50,147 nt of DNA, taken from positions 1 through 50,147 of the forward strand of contig SACF01000029.1 in NCBI GenBank assembly GCA_009928665.1, in the 5' to 3' direction. The notes under the pieces are model-generated. The model was not told the origin of the DNA. It worked only from the letters and a program-made list of their open reading frames with translations, and did not search any database. The DNA is from Alphaproteobacteria bacterium. Its GTDB lineage: Bacteria; Bacteroidota; Bacteroidia; Bacteroidales; FEN-979. Position numbers and translations under genes: made by a program. Below, one piece after another: positions 9,394 through 17,341 of this stretch. The first letter of the stretch is position 1. Each line of letters starts with the position of its first letter.

Positions 9394-9401
9394 GAAATCA
9401 G

Positions 9402-10202
9402 TTAAATGGTTAAAACATGATAGCTTGCATCGAAAACCGTTTGGGTGAGCTCACCTCCTGAACGAATGATCTGCCGGAAGTCGAGCATCATATCATCGAT
9501 CTGCTTCATCTTTCCGGCAACTTTTTTTTCTTCGGGACGGGTATGGATCAGTTGCTGCATAGCGCCTTTTCTCATGACGATCCTGAAGTCGGACATCAAT
9601 GCGATGCAGGGATCGTGGGTTACAAAAACGAAGATCTTCCTGTATTTCTTCAGAAGTTCAAGCGCCCGGGTACGATGGATTCCCGCATTTTCTATCTCAT
9701 CGAGCAGGATGATCGGGGCGTTGCCGATCACGACTGCATCCGCAATCAGCAGCGAGCGTGTTTGGCCACCCGATAACTCGGTCATGGTTATATCGGGCTG
9801 GATGGCTTCGCCGGTGAGTTCATTGGCGAAACTGAGTGTCTCTCTGAGAATGGTCTCAATGTCGCGGGCGCCCCTGACGGTTGCATGAATGGTCAGGAAT
9901 TCCTCCACCGGAAGATCACTCAGAAAGTTTGTGTGCTGGGAGATCAGGGCAATCGGATGATGCGAAGGATCGAAAATAAAATCATCGGGAACCGTTGCCC
10001 CGTTTATCTCTACGGTTCGGTTCGACGGAGTATTGTGATTTGCAAACAGCTCAATGTCGTTGATCAGCGTGGTTTTCCCGCAACCGGTCGGCCCAACGAT
10101 GCTGACAATATCGCCAACGCGCATGGTAAAGCACTCCACCGGCTCTTTCACCCCGTCTTTACCGTTGCCTCCGTAAATGGTAATGGTATCAACATTCATC
10201 AT
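9402..10202 (-). CDS. Soluble ABC-type ATPase
   Basis: 266 residues. Walker A GPTGCGKT (37-44), Q-loop Gln89, signature LSGGQ (143-147), Walker B IILLDE (164-169) and the H-loop FVTHD are all present, so it should hydrolyse ATP. No membrane permease lies nearby, and the C-terminal 50 residues (KMKQIDDMMLDFRQII) are helical. It is the first gene of the 10202-7845 operon with a metal-type GTPase and an Fe-S protein. It may therefore act as a soluble ABC ATPase, like SufC in Fe-S assembly, rather than in transport; that is inference from context. Confidence 0.75.
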   Translation of the reverse strand: MMNVDTITIYGGNGKDGVKEPVECFTMRVGDIVSIVGPTGCGKTTLINDIELFANHNTPSNRTVEINGATVPDDFIFDPSHHPIALISQHTNFLSDLPVEEFLTIHATVRGARDIETILRETLSFANELTGEAIQPDITMTELSGGQTRSLLIADAVVIGNAPIILLDEIENAGIHRTRALELLKKYRKIFVFVTHDPCIALMSDFRIVMRKGAMQQLIHTRPEEKKVAGKMKQIDDMMLDFRQIIRSGGELTQTVFDASYHVLTI

Positions 10203-10215
10203 TTTAGATTTGCAG

Positions 10216-10223
10216 CAAAAATA
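10216..10223 (-). promoter_or_regulatory. Putative -7 element (TATTTTTG) for the ATPase/GTPase/Fe-S operon
   Basis: On the minus strand TATTTTTG matches TAnnTTTG, 13 bases before the ATG at 10202. The dyad at 10229-10253 lies immediately upstream, overlapping where the -33 region should be. Confidence 0.35.
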
Positions 10224-10228
10224 TACAC

Positions 10229-10253
10229 AATGTTCACCAAATTAGTGTACATT
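10229..10253. promoter_or_regulatory. 25-bp dyad, candidate operator for Crp/Fnr- or Rrf2-family regulator
   Basis: AATGTTCAC at 10229-10237 faces GTGTACATT at 10245-10253 around a centre at 10241; 10 of 12 base pairs match. It lies in the 108-base divergent region between the Fe-S operon and the Crp/Fnr gene, next to a -7 element. The TGT-N-CAC...GTG-N-ACA form fits a dimeric helix-turn-helix regulator of the Crp/Fnr superfamily, but the cognate factor is inferred from position. Confidence 0.6.
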
Positions 10254-10310
10254 TGGCAGAAACTTTCGATATCTTCCCATGAACATTTTCAGACTCTATT
10301 ATTAAATTTT

Positions 10311-11015
10311 ATGGAATCGATCACGAATACAGGGCAATTGTTTAACTGCAGTGAATGTTTTTTAAACAGGCTGACCAGCATTTATCTGAGTGAAGCAGAG
10401 CGAAAACATATTTGCACCCATGCAGATCAGCTGCATTTTTCTAAAGGCGAGATGATCCTCAAACAGGGAGCCAATTCCACCAGCATCGGGTTCCTTCACA
10501 AGGGAATCGTGAAATTCACTTATAAGAAGGATGCGAAAAAAAGCTATATCATGACCGTGGTATCAGGCCCCAAACTCATTGGTCAGGCCAACCTTTTTTT
10601 CAGGGAGAAGAATATTTTTTCGATTATTGCAGTCGAGGATTGCGACCTTTGTTTTCTTCCGAATGACAAGGTACTCAGGGTGCTCGAGGATCATGGCCGA
10701 TTTCTCCTGTACCTGGTGGAGCGATCGACCGACATGTTTCAATCCTCGATATTTAATTTTATAAGCCTGGCACACAATCATGTTATAGGTCGTATTGCCG
10801 ACATTCTGATATTTCTATGGGAAAACGTTTACCGCAACTCCCCGTATGAATTCACGCTGACGCGAAAAGAAATTTCGGAATTCGCGGCTTGTTCCCATGA
10901 GAATGTCATTTCGGTGCTTTCATCCTTTAACAAAGAGGGGCTGATTGAATTCCAGGGAAGAAAGATCATCATCAAGGAGATTGAAAAGCTTAAAGAGATC
11001 AGTAGAAAAGGTTAA
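10311..11015 (+). CDS. Crp/Fnr-family transcriptional regulator with N-terminal cysteines
   Basis: 234 residues from the ATG at 10311; longer in-frame starts run through the divergent control region. The cyclic-nucleotide-binding fold spans about 25-150 (LHFSKGEMILKQGANSTSIGFLHKGIVKF; LIGQANLFF). A C-terminal winged helix-turn-helix lies at about 180-230 (LTRKEISEFAACSHENVISVLSSFNKEGLI). The N-terminus has Cys13-x2-Cys16 and Cys35, reminiscent of FNR-like Fe-S sensors, although the spacing is not that of E. coli FNR. It is divergent from the Fe-S/NTPase operon and is followed after 10 bases by an Rrf2 gene, so the two are probably one operon controlling the neighbouring cluster. Confidence 0.88.
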   Translation: MESITNTGQLFNCSECFLNRLTSIYLSEAERKHICTHADQLHFSKGEMILKQGANSTSIGFLHKGIVKFTYKKDAKKSYIMTVVSGPKLIGQANLFFREKNIFSIIAVEDCDLCFLPNDKVLRVLEDHGRFLLYLVERSTDMFQSSIFNFISLAHNHVIGRIADILIFLWENVYRNSPYEFTLTRKEISEFAACSHENVISVLSSFNKEGLIEFQGRKIIIKEIEKLKEISRKG

Positions 11016-11025
11016 TCTGAAGAAT

Positions 11026-11454
11026 ATGTTGTCACAGAAAACAAGATACGCAATGATTGCGTTGACAAGGCTGGCCCGTGAATACGGTAAAGGCGCTATG
11101 TTGATTGGAGACCTTGCAAAAAGTGAAAAACTGCCGCAACGTTTTCTGGAAAATATTTTACTTGAATTAAAGAAAATGGGGATTCTCGGGAGCAAACTCG
11201 GCAAATCGGGCGGTTATTTTCTGTTACGCCATCCCGGTAAGGTTAATCTTGCCGAAATTGTCCGGCGGTTTGAAGGTCCGATCGCCCTGCTTTCCTGCGT
11301 ATCGGAAAAAGCCTATCAAACCTGTGAATTTTGCAGGGATGAAAAAAACTGTTCCATCCGGAAAGTATTTAAAGAAATCAGAGATACGACTTTTTCGAAA
11401 CTGGAACAAGCAACACTCGAAAGCCTGATTTCTGAATCCGTAATGGATCCCTGA
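11026..11454 (+). CDS. Rrf2-family transcriptional regulator, Fe-S type cysteines
   Basis: 142 residues starting at the ATG at 11026. The N-terminal winged helix (MLSQKTRYAMIALTRLA; LIGDLAKSEKLPQRFLENIL; GYFLLRHP) is typical of Rrf2/IscR. Cysteines 91, 100, 103 and 109 (CVSEKAYQTCEFCRDEKNC) occupy the loop that binds a 2Fe-2S cluster in IscR (Cys92, 98, 104), so it probably senses Fe-S or redox status. It is in tandem with the Crp/Fnr regulator and close to the Fe-S/NTPase operon. DNA targets are not known; the dyad at 10229-10253 is a candidate. Confidence 0.9.
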   Translation: MLSQKTRYAMIALTRLAREYGKGAMLIGDLAKSEKLPQRFLENILLELKKMGILGSKLGKSGGYFLLRHPGKVNLAEIVRRFEGPIALLSCVSEKAYQTCEFCRDEKNCSIRKVFKEIRDTTFSKLEQATLESLISESVMDP

Positions 11455-11583
11455 GAAGTTTGTTCCGGCCCACCGGTATCTGACTGTTTCAGTAATGATT
11501 GCGATCAAGCTCGTACCAGCCGTTAGGAATACCGTGACGGGACTGATAATGGTACAATGCGCGAATCAGATGAAAAACCGGGT

Positions 11584-12282
11584 CTACCGTTGGCCCGATA
11601 TCCAGGCCTGAACGGGTGTTGTGAAAGAATCTCCCACGGGCACTTTGACCGAATCAAGGTAGATGTACTTTCCCCGTATGCTCGTGACCTTTCCGAGGGG
11701 TACGATAAAACTTCGGTGCACCCGCATGAACCGGTCGGGCGGCAGTTTCTTCAGAATGCCTTTCATGCTCATCAGCGAGAGGACCAGCGGGGTTTTTGGA
11801 TTGGAAAGGTGAATCTTGATATAATCGTCCAGTCCTTCAATATAGATGATCTGGCTCAGGATGATCCTGATGGTCTGGTACCCCGATTTCACGAAAATGA
11901 ATTCCTCCTCATCGGATAGGATCATGGGATTAAGCAGCTTGTCTACCTTGGTGACAGCCCTCAGGAACCGGTCGAACTTGATTGGCTTTACCAGGTAATC
12001 GACGGCTTCCAGATCGAAACCTTTGACGGCATACTGCGGATGGGCCGTGGTAAAGATCACGTAGGGTTTATCGTTTAATCCCTGGAACAACTGGATTCCA
12101 TTGATGTCGGGCATGTGAATATCGAGCAGTAACAAATCGGGTTGATGCGTTTTCAGGTAGTTCAGCGCTTCGAAAGCATCGGTAAAGGTCGCCATCAGGT
12201 CTAACAGGGGGGTCTCACCGGCATATTTGCGGATCACTTCCAGCGCCAGGGGTTCATCGTCGATGGCGATTGCACGGATCAT
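11584..12282 (-). CDS. LytTR-family response regulator
   Basis: 232 residues. The receiver domain (1-120) has acidic residues Asp8/Asp9, phosphoacceptor Asp54 (LLLDIHMPD), the TTAHP switch segment and the VDYLVKPI lysine. The C-terminal LytTR DNA-binding domain (about 130-230) shows IIYIEGLDDYIKIHL and FMRVHRSFIVPLGKV. The start codon overlaps the kinase stop by 4 bases, so the two are translationally coupled. It is the last gene of a minus-strand set that includes a TonB receptor and a DUF4249 lipoprotein and may regulate them. Confidence 0.93.
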   Translation of the reverse strand: MIRAIAIDDEPLALEVIRKYAGETPLLDLMATFTDAFEALNYLKTHQPDLLLLDIHMPDINGIQLFQGLNDKPYVIFTTAHPQYAVKGFDLEAVDYLVKPIKFDRFLRAVTKVDKLLNPMILSDEEEFIFVKSGYQTIRIILSQIIYIEGLDDYIKIHLSNPKTPLVLSLMSMKGILKKLPPDRFMRVHRSFIVPLGKVTSIRGKYIYLDSVKVPVGDSFTTPVQAWISGQR

Positions 12283-13439
12283 GTCAGGTCGATGCTGAGA
12301 TTCACGATATAGACTTTTCCGTTGTGGGTCAGTTCCAGCTCATGCCGGTCGGGGTATATCAGTTGAAGACGCTGCCGGGTATTGCTGATGCCGATGCCAA
12401 AGGTCTCGTTTTTCTCCCGTCCGGGGAATATCTGGTTGGATATTTTAAAAAAGAGTTTTTTGTTCCGGATCCCGATCCTGACCAGGATGGTGGCGCTTTC
12501 GTGGGTCGTCACGCCGTACTTGAACGCGTTCTCGACAAAAGGGATCAGGATCATCGGCGGGATCTGGTATGGCTTCGGATCGCCTTCGACCTCCAGTTGC
12601 ACCTGCACATTCTCGCTCAGCCTGAGTTTCTGCAGTTCTACATAATAGCGGATGTAACCGATCTCGGTCTCGAGCGGTACAAGTTCGTGGTTCACATCCT
12701 GGATTACGTAATGCATCATGTCGGAAAGTTTCATGACCGCTTCGGCTGTCTGATCGCTCTTCATGAGGGCAAGACTGTAGATCGAATTCAGGGTGTTGAA
12801 CAGGAAATGCGGATTGATCTGGTTTTTCAGCATAGCGAGTTCGGTGTTCAGCCGCTCCTTTTCCGCCTCCTTGCGCTTTTTCTCGTTTTGTGTAAGTTTC
12901 TGCGAAAACCGCAGTCCAAGCGCCAGCCCGGTGATCAGTCCGGTGATCAGCATGAAGTTGTAGATCGGCCAGCTTTTCATTCGCTTGGGACGTTCAATAC
13001 CGTAAGGTTTTTGCGGATTGAATTGGGCGTTTTGGTTGCCGGGTCCTGCCGGATTTACGCCATTGTCCTTAAATTCAAGCGGAGGTTTTGCCGGGAAGCC
13101 ACCGGGCATCTCACTTCCAGGACTGCCACTCTGTCCACCTTTGAATGACTCCCGGGGAAAGGGCCCGCTGCGGAAAAAATAGTAATGGGAAGTCTCCATG
13201 ATCACGGTAGAGGCCAGCACTACGATCACCGCCAGGATGGTATAACGGATCTTTTTCTTCCGGAAGAAGAGGCGGGGGATCATCCAAAGGTAGTTGAGGT
13301 AGAAAACGCCCAGGTATAAGGATGTTTGTATAAAATTGACCCACAGGAAATGTGGATCGTATTGCGATTCCCTGTACAGCAGAAAGGAAGGAAAGAAGAA
13401 CAGGATGATCCAGATCCCGAGATGGATCAGGAACTCCAT
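12279..13439 (-). CDS. LytS/YehU-type sensor histidine kinase
   Basis: 386 residues from the ATG at 13439 (MEFLIHLGIW). An in-frame ATG at 13475 falls inside a short intergenic repeat and is less likely to be real. Four membrane helices occupy roughly the first 190 residues (IHLGIWIILFFFPSFLL; FIQTSLYLGVFYLNYLWM; ILAVIVVLASTVI; FMLITGLITGLALGL). A Pro/Gly-rich loop lies between helices three and four. The kinase part has the PF06580 motif (LKNQINPHFLFNTLNS) and an ATPase domain (PPMILIPFVENAFKYG; GIGISNTRQRL). It forms a two-component pair with the LytTR regulator. Its signal is unknown. Confidence 0.9.
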   Translation of the reverse strand: MEFLIHLGIWIILFFFPSFLLYRESQYDPHFLWVNFIQTSLYLGVFYLNYLWMIPRLFFRKKKIRYTILAVIVVLASTVIMETSHYYFFRSGPFPRESFKGGQSGSPGSEMPGGFPAKPPLEFKDNGVNPAGPGNQNAQFNPQKPYGIERPKRMKSWPIYNFMLITGLITGLALGLRFSQKLTQNEKKRKEAEKERLNTELAMLKNQINPHFLFNTLNSIYSLALMKSDQTAEAVMKLSDMMHYVIQDVNHELVPLETEIGYIRYYVELQKLRLSENVQVQLEVEGDPKPYQIPPMILIPFVENAFKYGVTTHESATILVRIGIRNKKLFFKISNQIFPGREKNETFGIGISNTRQRLQLIYPDRHELELTHNGKVYIVNLSIDLT

Positions 13440-13463
13440 TTTTCTGTTATCGATACCAAACCG

Positions 13464-13484
13464 GGCATTAGGCATTGGCCATTG
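13464..13484. repeat. Short GGCATTA-type intergenic repeat
   Basis: Two and a half units of GGCATTAGGCATTGG precede the kinase gene. The same unit recurs in the low-complexity tract at 45413-45590. It creates an in-frame ATG for the kinase that is probably not the real start. Confidence 0.6.
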
Positions 13485-13525
13485 TCAGTTTTCCATTCTT
13501 TTCTGCAAATATACTCAACCCGGCT

Positions 13526-14347
13526 TCATTTTGTCTTCTGAATCACCCGGAGATACAGGGTGTCGGAATGGATCCCGGTAAAGATACCCAATCCGTTGGT
13601 GATGTTGGTTGGCGGATCCTGGTAGTTTTGTGAAGTGCTCATCTGTCGCATGAAAAAGGTGCTGTATTCGGGGTTGATGTGAAAGAGGATGATGCGGTTC
13701 CTGCCAAAATACCGGATCGACATCGGATTGATGTCGATGACATCGTCGGTGGTGGGACGCGATGAGAACATGTCGTTCACGTAGGTCGAATCCTTGAAAA
13801 CGGGCACGGGATCGGTCTCCAGGCATTCGATGGTAGCCAGGTAATAGCTGTCGTCGTCGTTTGTGAAGCTGATGGTTACGGGATCGGGGTGCTGCCCAGC
13901 CGGCGGGTCGTCGGGATCCCACTGGTACATGGAGATCGAGGTGTCAGAAAGGGAAACACCCGCGGGTTTGGCCGGGATTAGCGTGGATGAGGTGACCACC
14001 GATTCATCCCAGTTAAACTTAAGCAGGTAAGCGCTGTCGGGAACCACCGGGATCAATCCGGTGGTGTCGGAATAAATGCCCTCGCCCACCGGGATAAGAG
14101 TATACCAGGAACCGGCATAATAAACTGTCACGACGAGATGGTCGAGGTCGCGGGCAGGCAGCGTTTCGTTTTCATCGGTCGGACTTTTGCGCGACACCTT
14201 CACCGTAATCTGCGATCCCGGCTGCAGATAGGCCTCCACAACAGGCATGTCGGACATGATCCCGCTGTCATCCTTTGTGCAGGAAGCAAGCAGGATTATT
14301 AATGGAATAATGATAAGGGGTGAAAGAACTTTAAGGGTTGAGGTCAT
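13526..14347 (-). CDS. DUF4249-family lipoprotein
   Basis: 273 residues from the ATG at 14347; an in-frame ATG at 14374 arises from the TTTGCATTTTGAA repeat and is doubted. The lipoprotein signal has lipobox LLASC (Cys23 of this start) followed by TKDD. The rest shows DUF4249 features: VVEAYLQPGSQITVKVSRK near the start, then paired beta segments and a FFMRQMSTSQNY segment near the C-terminus. DUF4249 proteins usually sit beside STN-type TonB receptors, as here (receptor stop 35 bases upstream), and are thought to be their surface or periplasmic partners. The ligand is unknown. Confidence 0.85.
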   Translation of the reverse strand: MTSTLKVLSPLIIIPLIILLASCTKDDSGIMSDMPVVEAYLQPGSQITVKVSRKSPTDENETLPARDLDHLVVTVYYAGSWYTLIPVGEGIYSDTTGLIPVVPDSAYLLKFNWDESVVTSSTLIPAKPAGVSLSDTSISMYQWDPDDPPAGQHPDPVTISFTNDDDSYYLATIECLETDPVPVFKDSTYVNDMFSSRPTTDDVIDINPMSIRYFGRNRIILFHINPEYSTFFMRQMSTSQNYQDPPTNITNGLGIFTGIHSDTLYLRVIQKTK

Positions 14348-14380
14348 TTTGATATTTGCATTTTGAATTTTCAATTTTAT
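14348..14380. repeat. TGCATTTTGAA-type intergenic repeat
   Basis: The spacer between the TonB receptor and DUF4249 genes consists of TTTGCATTTTGAATTTTCAATTTT-like units, related to the TGCAAAA repeats at 20668, 21208 and 22938. Confidence 0.5.
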
Positions 14381-14382
14381 TT

Positions 14383-17133
14383 CTACCTGAGTTTCAGCAT
14401 CAGCGTTATATTCGGCGTGAACCCGAGGAACAGTTTATCCGTCTCGATGATGTTTCCGTCGATGATCTGATATTCCTTGTACCAGATGTTTCTCCGGTTG
14501 TAAACATTGAAGATCGAAAGGCCGATGTTCCCCCACTCGTTGCCGTTGTCTTTTCTGCGCAGATGATAGTTCACGCCCAGGTCGAGCCGGTTGTAATCGG
14601 GAAGACGGCTGCTGTTCTTGGATCTGAAATCAATATAGGTTTGTTCGGTTCCGTTCAACAGGTTCACGGTGTAGGAGCCATCAGGCGCGGTATACGGCCT
14701 TCCGGAGGCAAAAAGCCAGGTGAGGGAAAAACTCCAGTTCCGGTAATCGTACATGCCGACGAACTTGAATTCATGCGTCACATCCTGGTTGGCCGCGAAG
14801 TAATCATTACCGTAGATGGAGATCTTGTTCCTGGCCTGTCCGAGGGTATAGCTGACCCACCCGGTCAGGCTGCCGGTCTTTTTCTGCAGCAGGAATTCCA
14901 CCCCGGTGGCGTAGCCTACGCCGTGGAAGAAGTTCTCGGCATACGTAGCCCCTTCGCGGGTCGGCTGGAACCGCAATGAATATTCCGTCACACCGTCGAT
15001 GCTCTTGTAATAACCTTCCATGCTGGCCAGGAATGCTTTGCTCTCCCAACTTATCCCGGCAATGTAATGCCAGGCGGTGCCCACCGGGATCAGGTCGCCA
15101 TCCGACAGGATCCAGAAATCGCGGCTACCGCTCAGAAAATCCTCCCGCACCACCCGGTTGGCAAACTGGTCGAACAGTCCGGTCTCCCCGATGATCTTGA
15201 TGTTCTTGTTCAGGTTGTAAGTAAGGGCCAGGCGGGGTTCGGGGTAGAGTTTGCCGGTGGGGGAGAACCAGTTCAGGCGCAGTCCGGGAACAATCGAGAG
15301 CCGGGCGTCGAACAACTTGATCTTATCCTGGAGGTAGATACCTAAAAGCGAACCAGTCTGGTGTTTGTCGAGGTAGCTGGCCGTGTCGGTCTCCCCGAAA
15401 TTGTAACTGATGTTGTAATTGGTATAATACAGACCGTATCCCAGCAGATTTTGGTTATTCAGGTTAAAGGAGTAGTCGGTCTTGAAGGTGATGTCGAGCA
15501 GGTTGTTGTTCTCGTTAACTCCGTTGTCGATAGTACCTCCGCCGCTCTCCCCACCCGAATGGGAACCGGTGCTCGAACGTTCGCGATCGCTGTAATAATA
15601 GGAAAAATTCAGCGAGGTGGTCCCGAAATGACGGCTGTTCCAGTTCCTGGTCCACCGGAGTCCCGACCCCATGTTGCCGTAGGTGGTAAGGTCGGTGTTC
15701 TCCATGCTGAAGCTGAACCCCGATGAAGATCCGCCGGACGGGCTCCCCATCGACGTCCCGTTTGATAAATTGTCGGTCCCGTTATAAAAGCTCAGCGAAA
15801 GGATGTCTCTGGGAGATGGCCGCAGTGTGAATTTTGCATTGAGATCATAAAAGTAGGATTTGGTGGTAGAGCTGACCGACGGACCACCCCCCGGAGGACC
15901 TCCTTTTGTGATGATTTGTTTGACTTCGGTGGTGTTGTTGAACTGTTTGAAAATTTTGTCGTAGAGAAGTCCCTGGTAGGACCGCCTGAAGGCGATCAGC
16001 GAGGTGAACCGCTTACCGATCGGCACCTCTGCGTAGATGTTAAAACTAAGCAGGCTGATCTCTCCCCCGATGGTAAATGCCTTGGAATTGCCATCTTTCC
16101 CGGTGATCTCCGTTACGCTCGACAGCCGGCCCCCGAATTTTGACTCAAAACCTCCCTTGTAAAGCTGCACGTCTTTGATGGCGTTCGAGTTAAAAGCAGA
16201 GAAAAATCCATACAGGTGGTCGACCTGGTACACCGTGAATCCGTCGTACAGCAGCAGGTTCTGATCGGGGGTGCCACCCCTGACGTAGAGGTTCGACGAT
16301 GACTCGTTAGCCGCCGAAACCCCCGGGAGGAGCTGGAAGGAACGGATCACATCCTTTTCGCCGATGTTCGGGAGGGTCGAGAGTTTCTGGGGCGTTATCT
16401 TCAACGTGCTGATCTTGTCGTTGGTCACCATCAACTGCTCCTGTTCGCCGGAGATCTCCACCTCTTTTAAAGTTTGCGATTGCGGCTCCATCTCGATGAG
16501 CAGGTTGGAAAGCGGGAGGTCGGGCGAAAGGAAGATTACCGCCGTCTGGTAGCCCAGGTAGCTGACCAGCAGGGTGGAAGTGTCGGTCGGGATCTTCACC
16601 AGCGAAAAATAGCCGTCGGCATTGGTAAAAGTTCCGATCGTGGTGCCTTTTACCCCGATGTTGGCAAAGGGGAGGGCCTCGCCGGTATACTTGTCGCGCA
16701 CCAGGCCCGACAACGTGATCATGAACTTCTTCGCACTGCCGCTGTAGCTTCTTGCCTGCTTCGACTCCTGTGGCTTCGAGGTGAGGTTCTCGTATTTGTT
16801 TACCAGGTAGATCGTTGAGTCGCCGCCGATGTACCATTTGAGTTTGTTTTCACCACACAACTGGGAGAGGAACAACGGCAGCGGTTTGTCGATGGGCCGG
16901 TCATTCACCTGGATGGCGGCGAAGGTTTCCCGGTCGAAACTGAATTTGAGGCGGTTGGTTTTGGCAATGTCGTCGAGGACTTTGTCGAGCGACATGATAT
17001 ACAACTTATCGACATGGATGTTCTCCAGCGATGCGGAATAGTTTTTCAGAGGGTCCGGGGTGCCGGCATCCTGGGCGGCCAGCAGTGCTGGTACTAAAAG
17101 GAAGGGAAGAAAAATGAGTGGATTTCTGACCAT
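14383..17133 (-). CDS. TonB-dependent receptor with STN and carboxypeptidase-regulatory-like domains
   Basis: 916 residues. Order: signal peptide (to about 20), STN-like domain (about 35-115: VDKLYIMSLDKVLDDIA, KWYIGGDSTIYLVNK), CarboxypepD_reg-like domain (about 133-220: LSGLVRDKYTGEALPFANI, DGYFSLVKI), plug domain (about 235-350: LPNIGEKDVIRSFQLLPGV, NLYVRGGTPDQNLLLYDG) and a 22-strand type barrel to the C-terminus (FTPNITLMLKLR). It should import a ligand across the outer membrane using TonB energy, with the STN domain as a possible signalling or gating module. The closest gene downstream encodes its DUF4249 partner, then a LytS/LytTR pair. No FecR/sigma pair adjoins it, so the STN may signal to the pair at 4586-6221 or not signal at all. 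Confidence 0.9.
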   Translation of the reverse strand: MVRNPLIFLPFLLVPALLAAQDAGTPDPLKNYSASLENIHVDKLYIMSLDKVLDDIAKTNRLKFSFDRETFAAIQVNDRPIDKPLPLFLSQLCGENKLKWYIGGDSTIYLVNKYENLTSKPQESKQARSYSGSAKKFMITLSGLVRDKYTGEALPFANIGVKGTTIGTFTNADGYFSLVKIPTDTSTLLVSYLGYQTAVIFLSPDLPLSNLLIEMEPQSQTLKEVEISGEQEQLMVTNDKISTLKITPQKLSTLPNIGEKDVIRSFQLLPGVSAANESSSNLYVRGGTPDQNLLLYDGFTVYQVDHLYGFFSAFNSNAIKDVQLYKGGFESKFGGRLSSVTEITGKDGNSKAFTIGGEISLLSFNIYAEVPIGKRFTSLIAFRRSYQGLLYDKIFKQFNNTTEVKQIITKGGPPGGGPSVSSTTKSYFYDLNAKFTLRPSPRDILSLSFYNGTDNLSNGTSMGSPSGGSSSGFSFSMENTDLTTYGNMGSGLRWTRNWNSRHFGTTSLNFSYYYSDRERSSTGSHSGGESGGGTIDNGVNENNNLLDITFKTDYSFNLNNQNLLGYGLYYTNYNISYNFGETDTASYLDKHQTGSLLGIYLQDKIKLFDARLSIVPGLRLNWFSPTGKLYPEPRLALTYNLNKNIKIIGETGLFDQFANRVVREDFLSGSRDFWILSDGDLIPVGTAWHYIAGISWESKAFLASMEGYYKSIDGVTEYSLRFQPTREGATYAENFFHGVGYATGVEFLLQKKTGSLTGWVSYTLGQARNKISIYGNDYFAANQDVTHEFKFVGMYDYRNWSFSLTWLFASGRPYTAPDGSYTVNLLNGTEQTYIDFRSKNSSRLPDYNRLDLGVNYHLRRKDNGNEWGNIGLSIFNVYNRRNIWYKEYQIIDGNIIETDKLFLGFTPNITLMLKLR

Positions 17134-17191
17134 TATAATAGTGTCTTCAATCCGGGAGGGTTGATTTTACTGACCGGGAAAGAAGGTGGTA

Positions 17192-17199
17192 CAAAACTA
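17192..17199 (-). promoter_or_regulatory. Putative -7 element (TAGTTTTG) for the TonB receptor
   Basis: TAGTTTTG on the minus strand matches TAnnTTTG, 58 bases before the ATG at 17133. No clear -33 element is seen. Confidence 0.3.
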
Positions 17200-17293
17200 T
17201 GTATGTCGAAACAACGGATTGGATAAAATAGGTGAACAGGTTTTTTTTATCGGTTAAGAGCAAAGTAATCCGCTAACCATTTTTTTATTTTGA

Positions 17294-17301
17294 TAACTTT
17301 G
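17294..17301 (+). promoter_or_regulatory. Putative -7 element (TAACTTTG) for the susC operon
   Basis: TAACTTTG matches TAnnTTTG, 40 bases before the susC ATG. The expected -33 TTTG is not visible at 19-21 bases upstream. Confidence 0.35.
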
Positions 17302-17341
17302 ACGCTCCTGAACCATTGCGTCTGACTAACTTTATTCCGAT

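Noticed and set aside
12270..13148. Long plus-strand open frame (292 codons) opposite the LytS-type kinase
   Set aside because: It is antisense to a gene with complete kinase motifs, has no recognisable domain, and arises from codon bias of the true gene.
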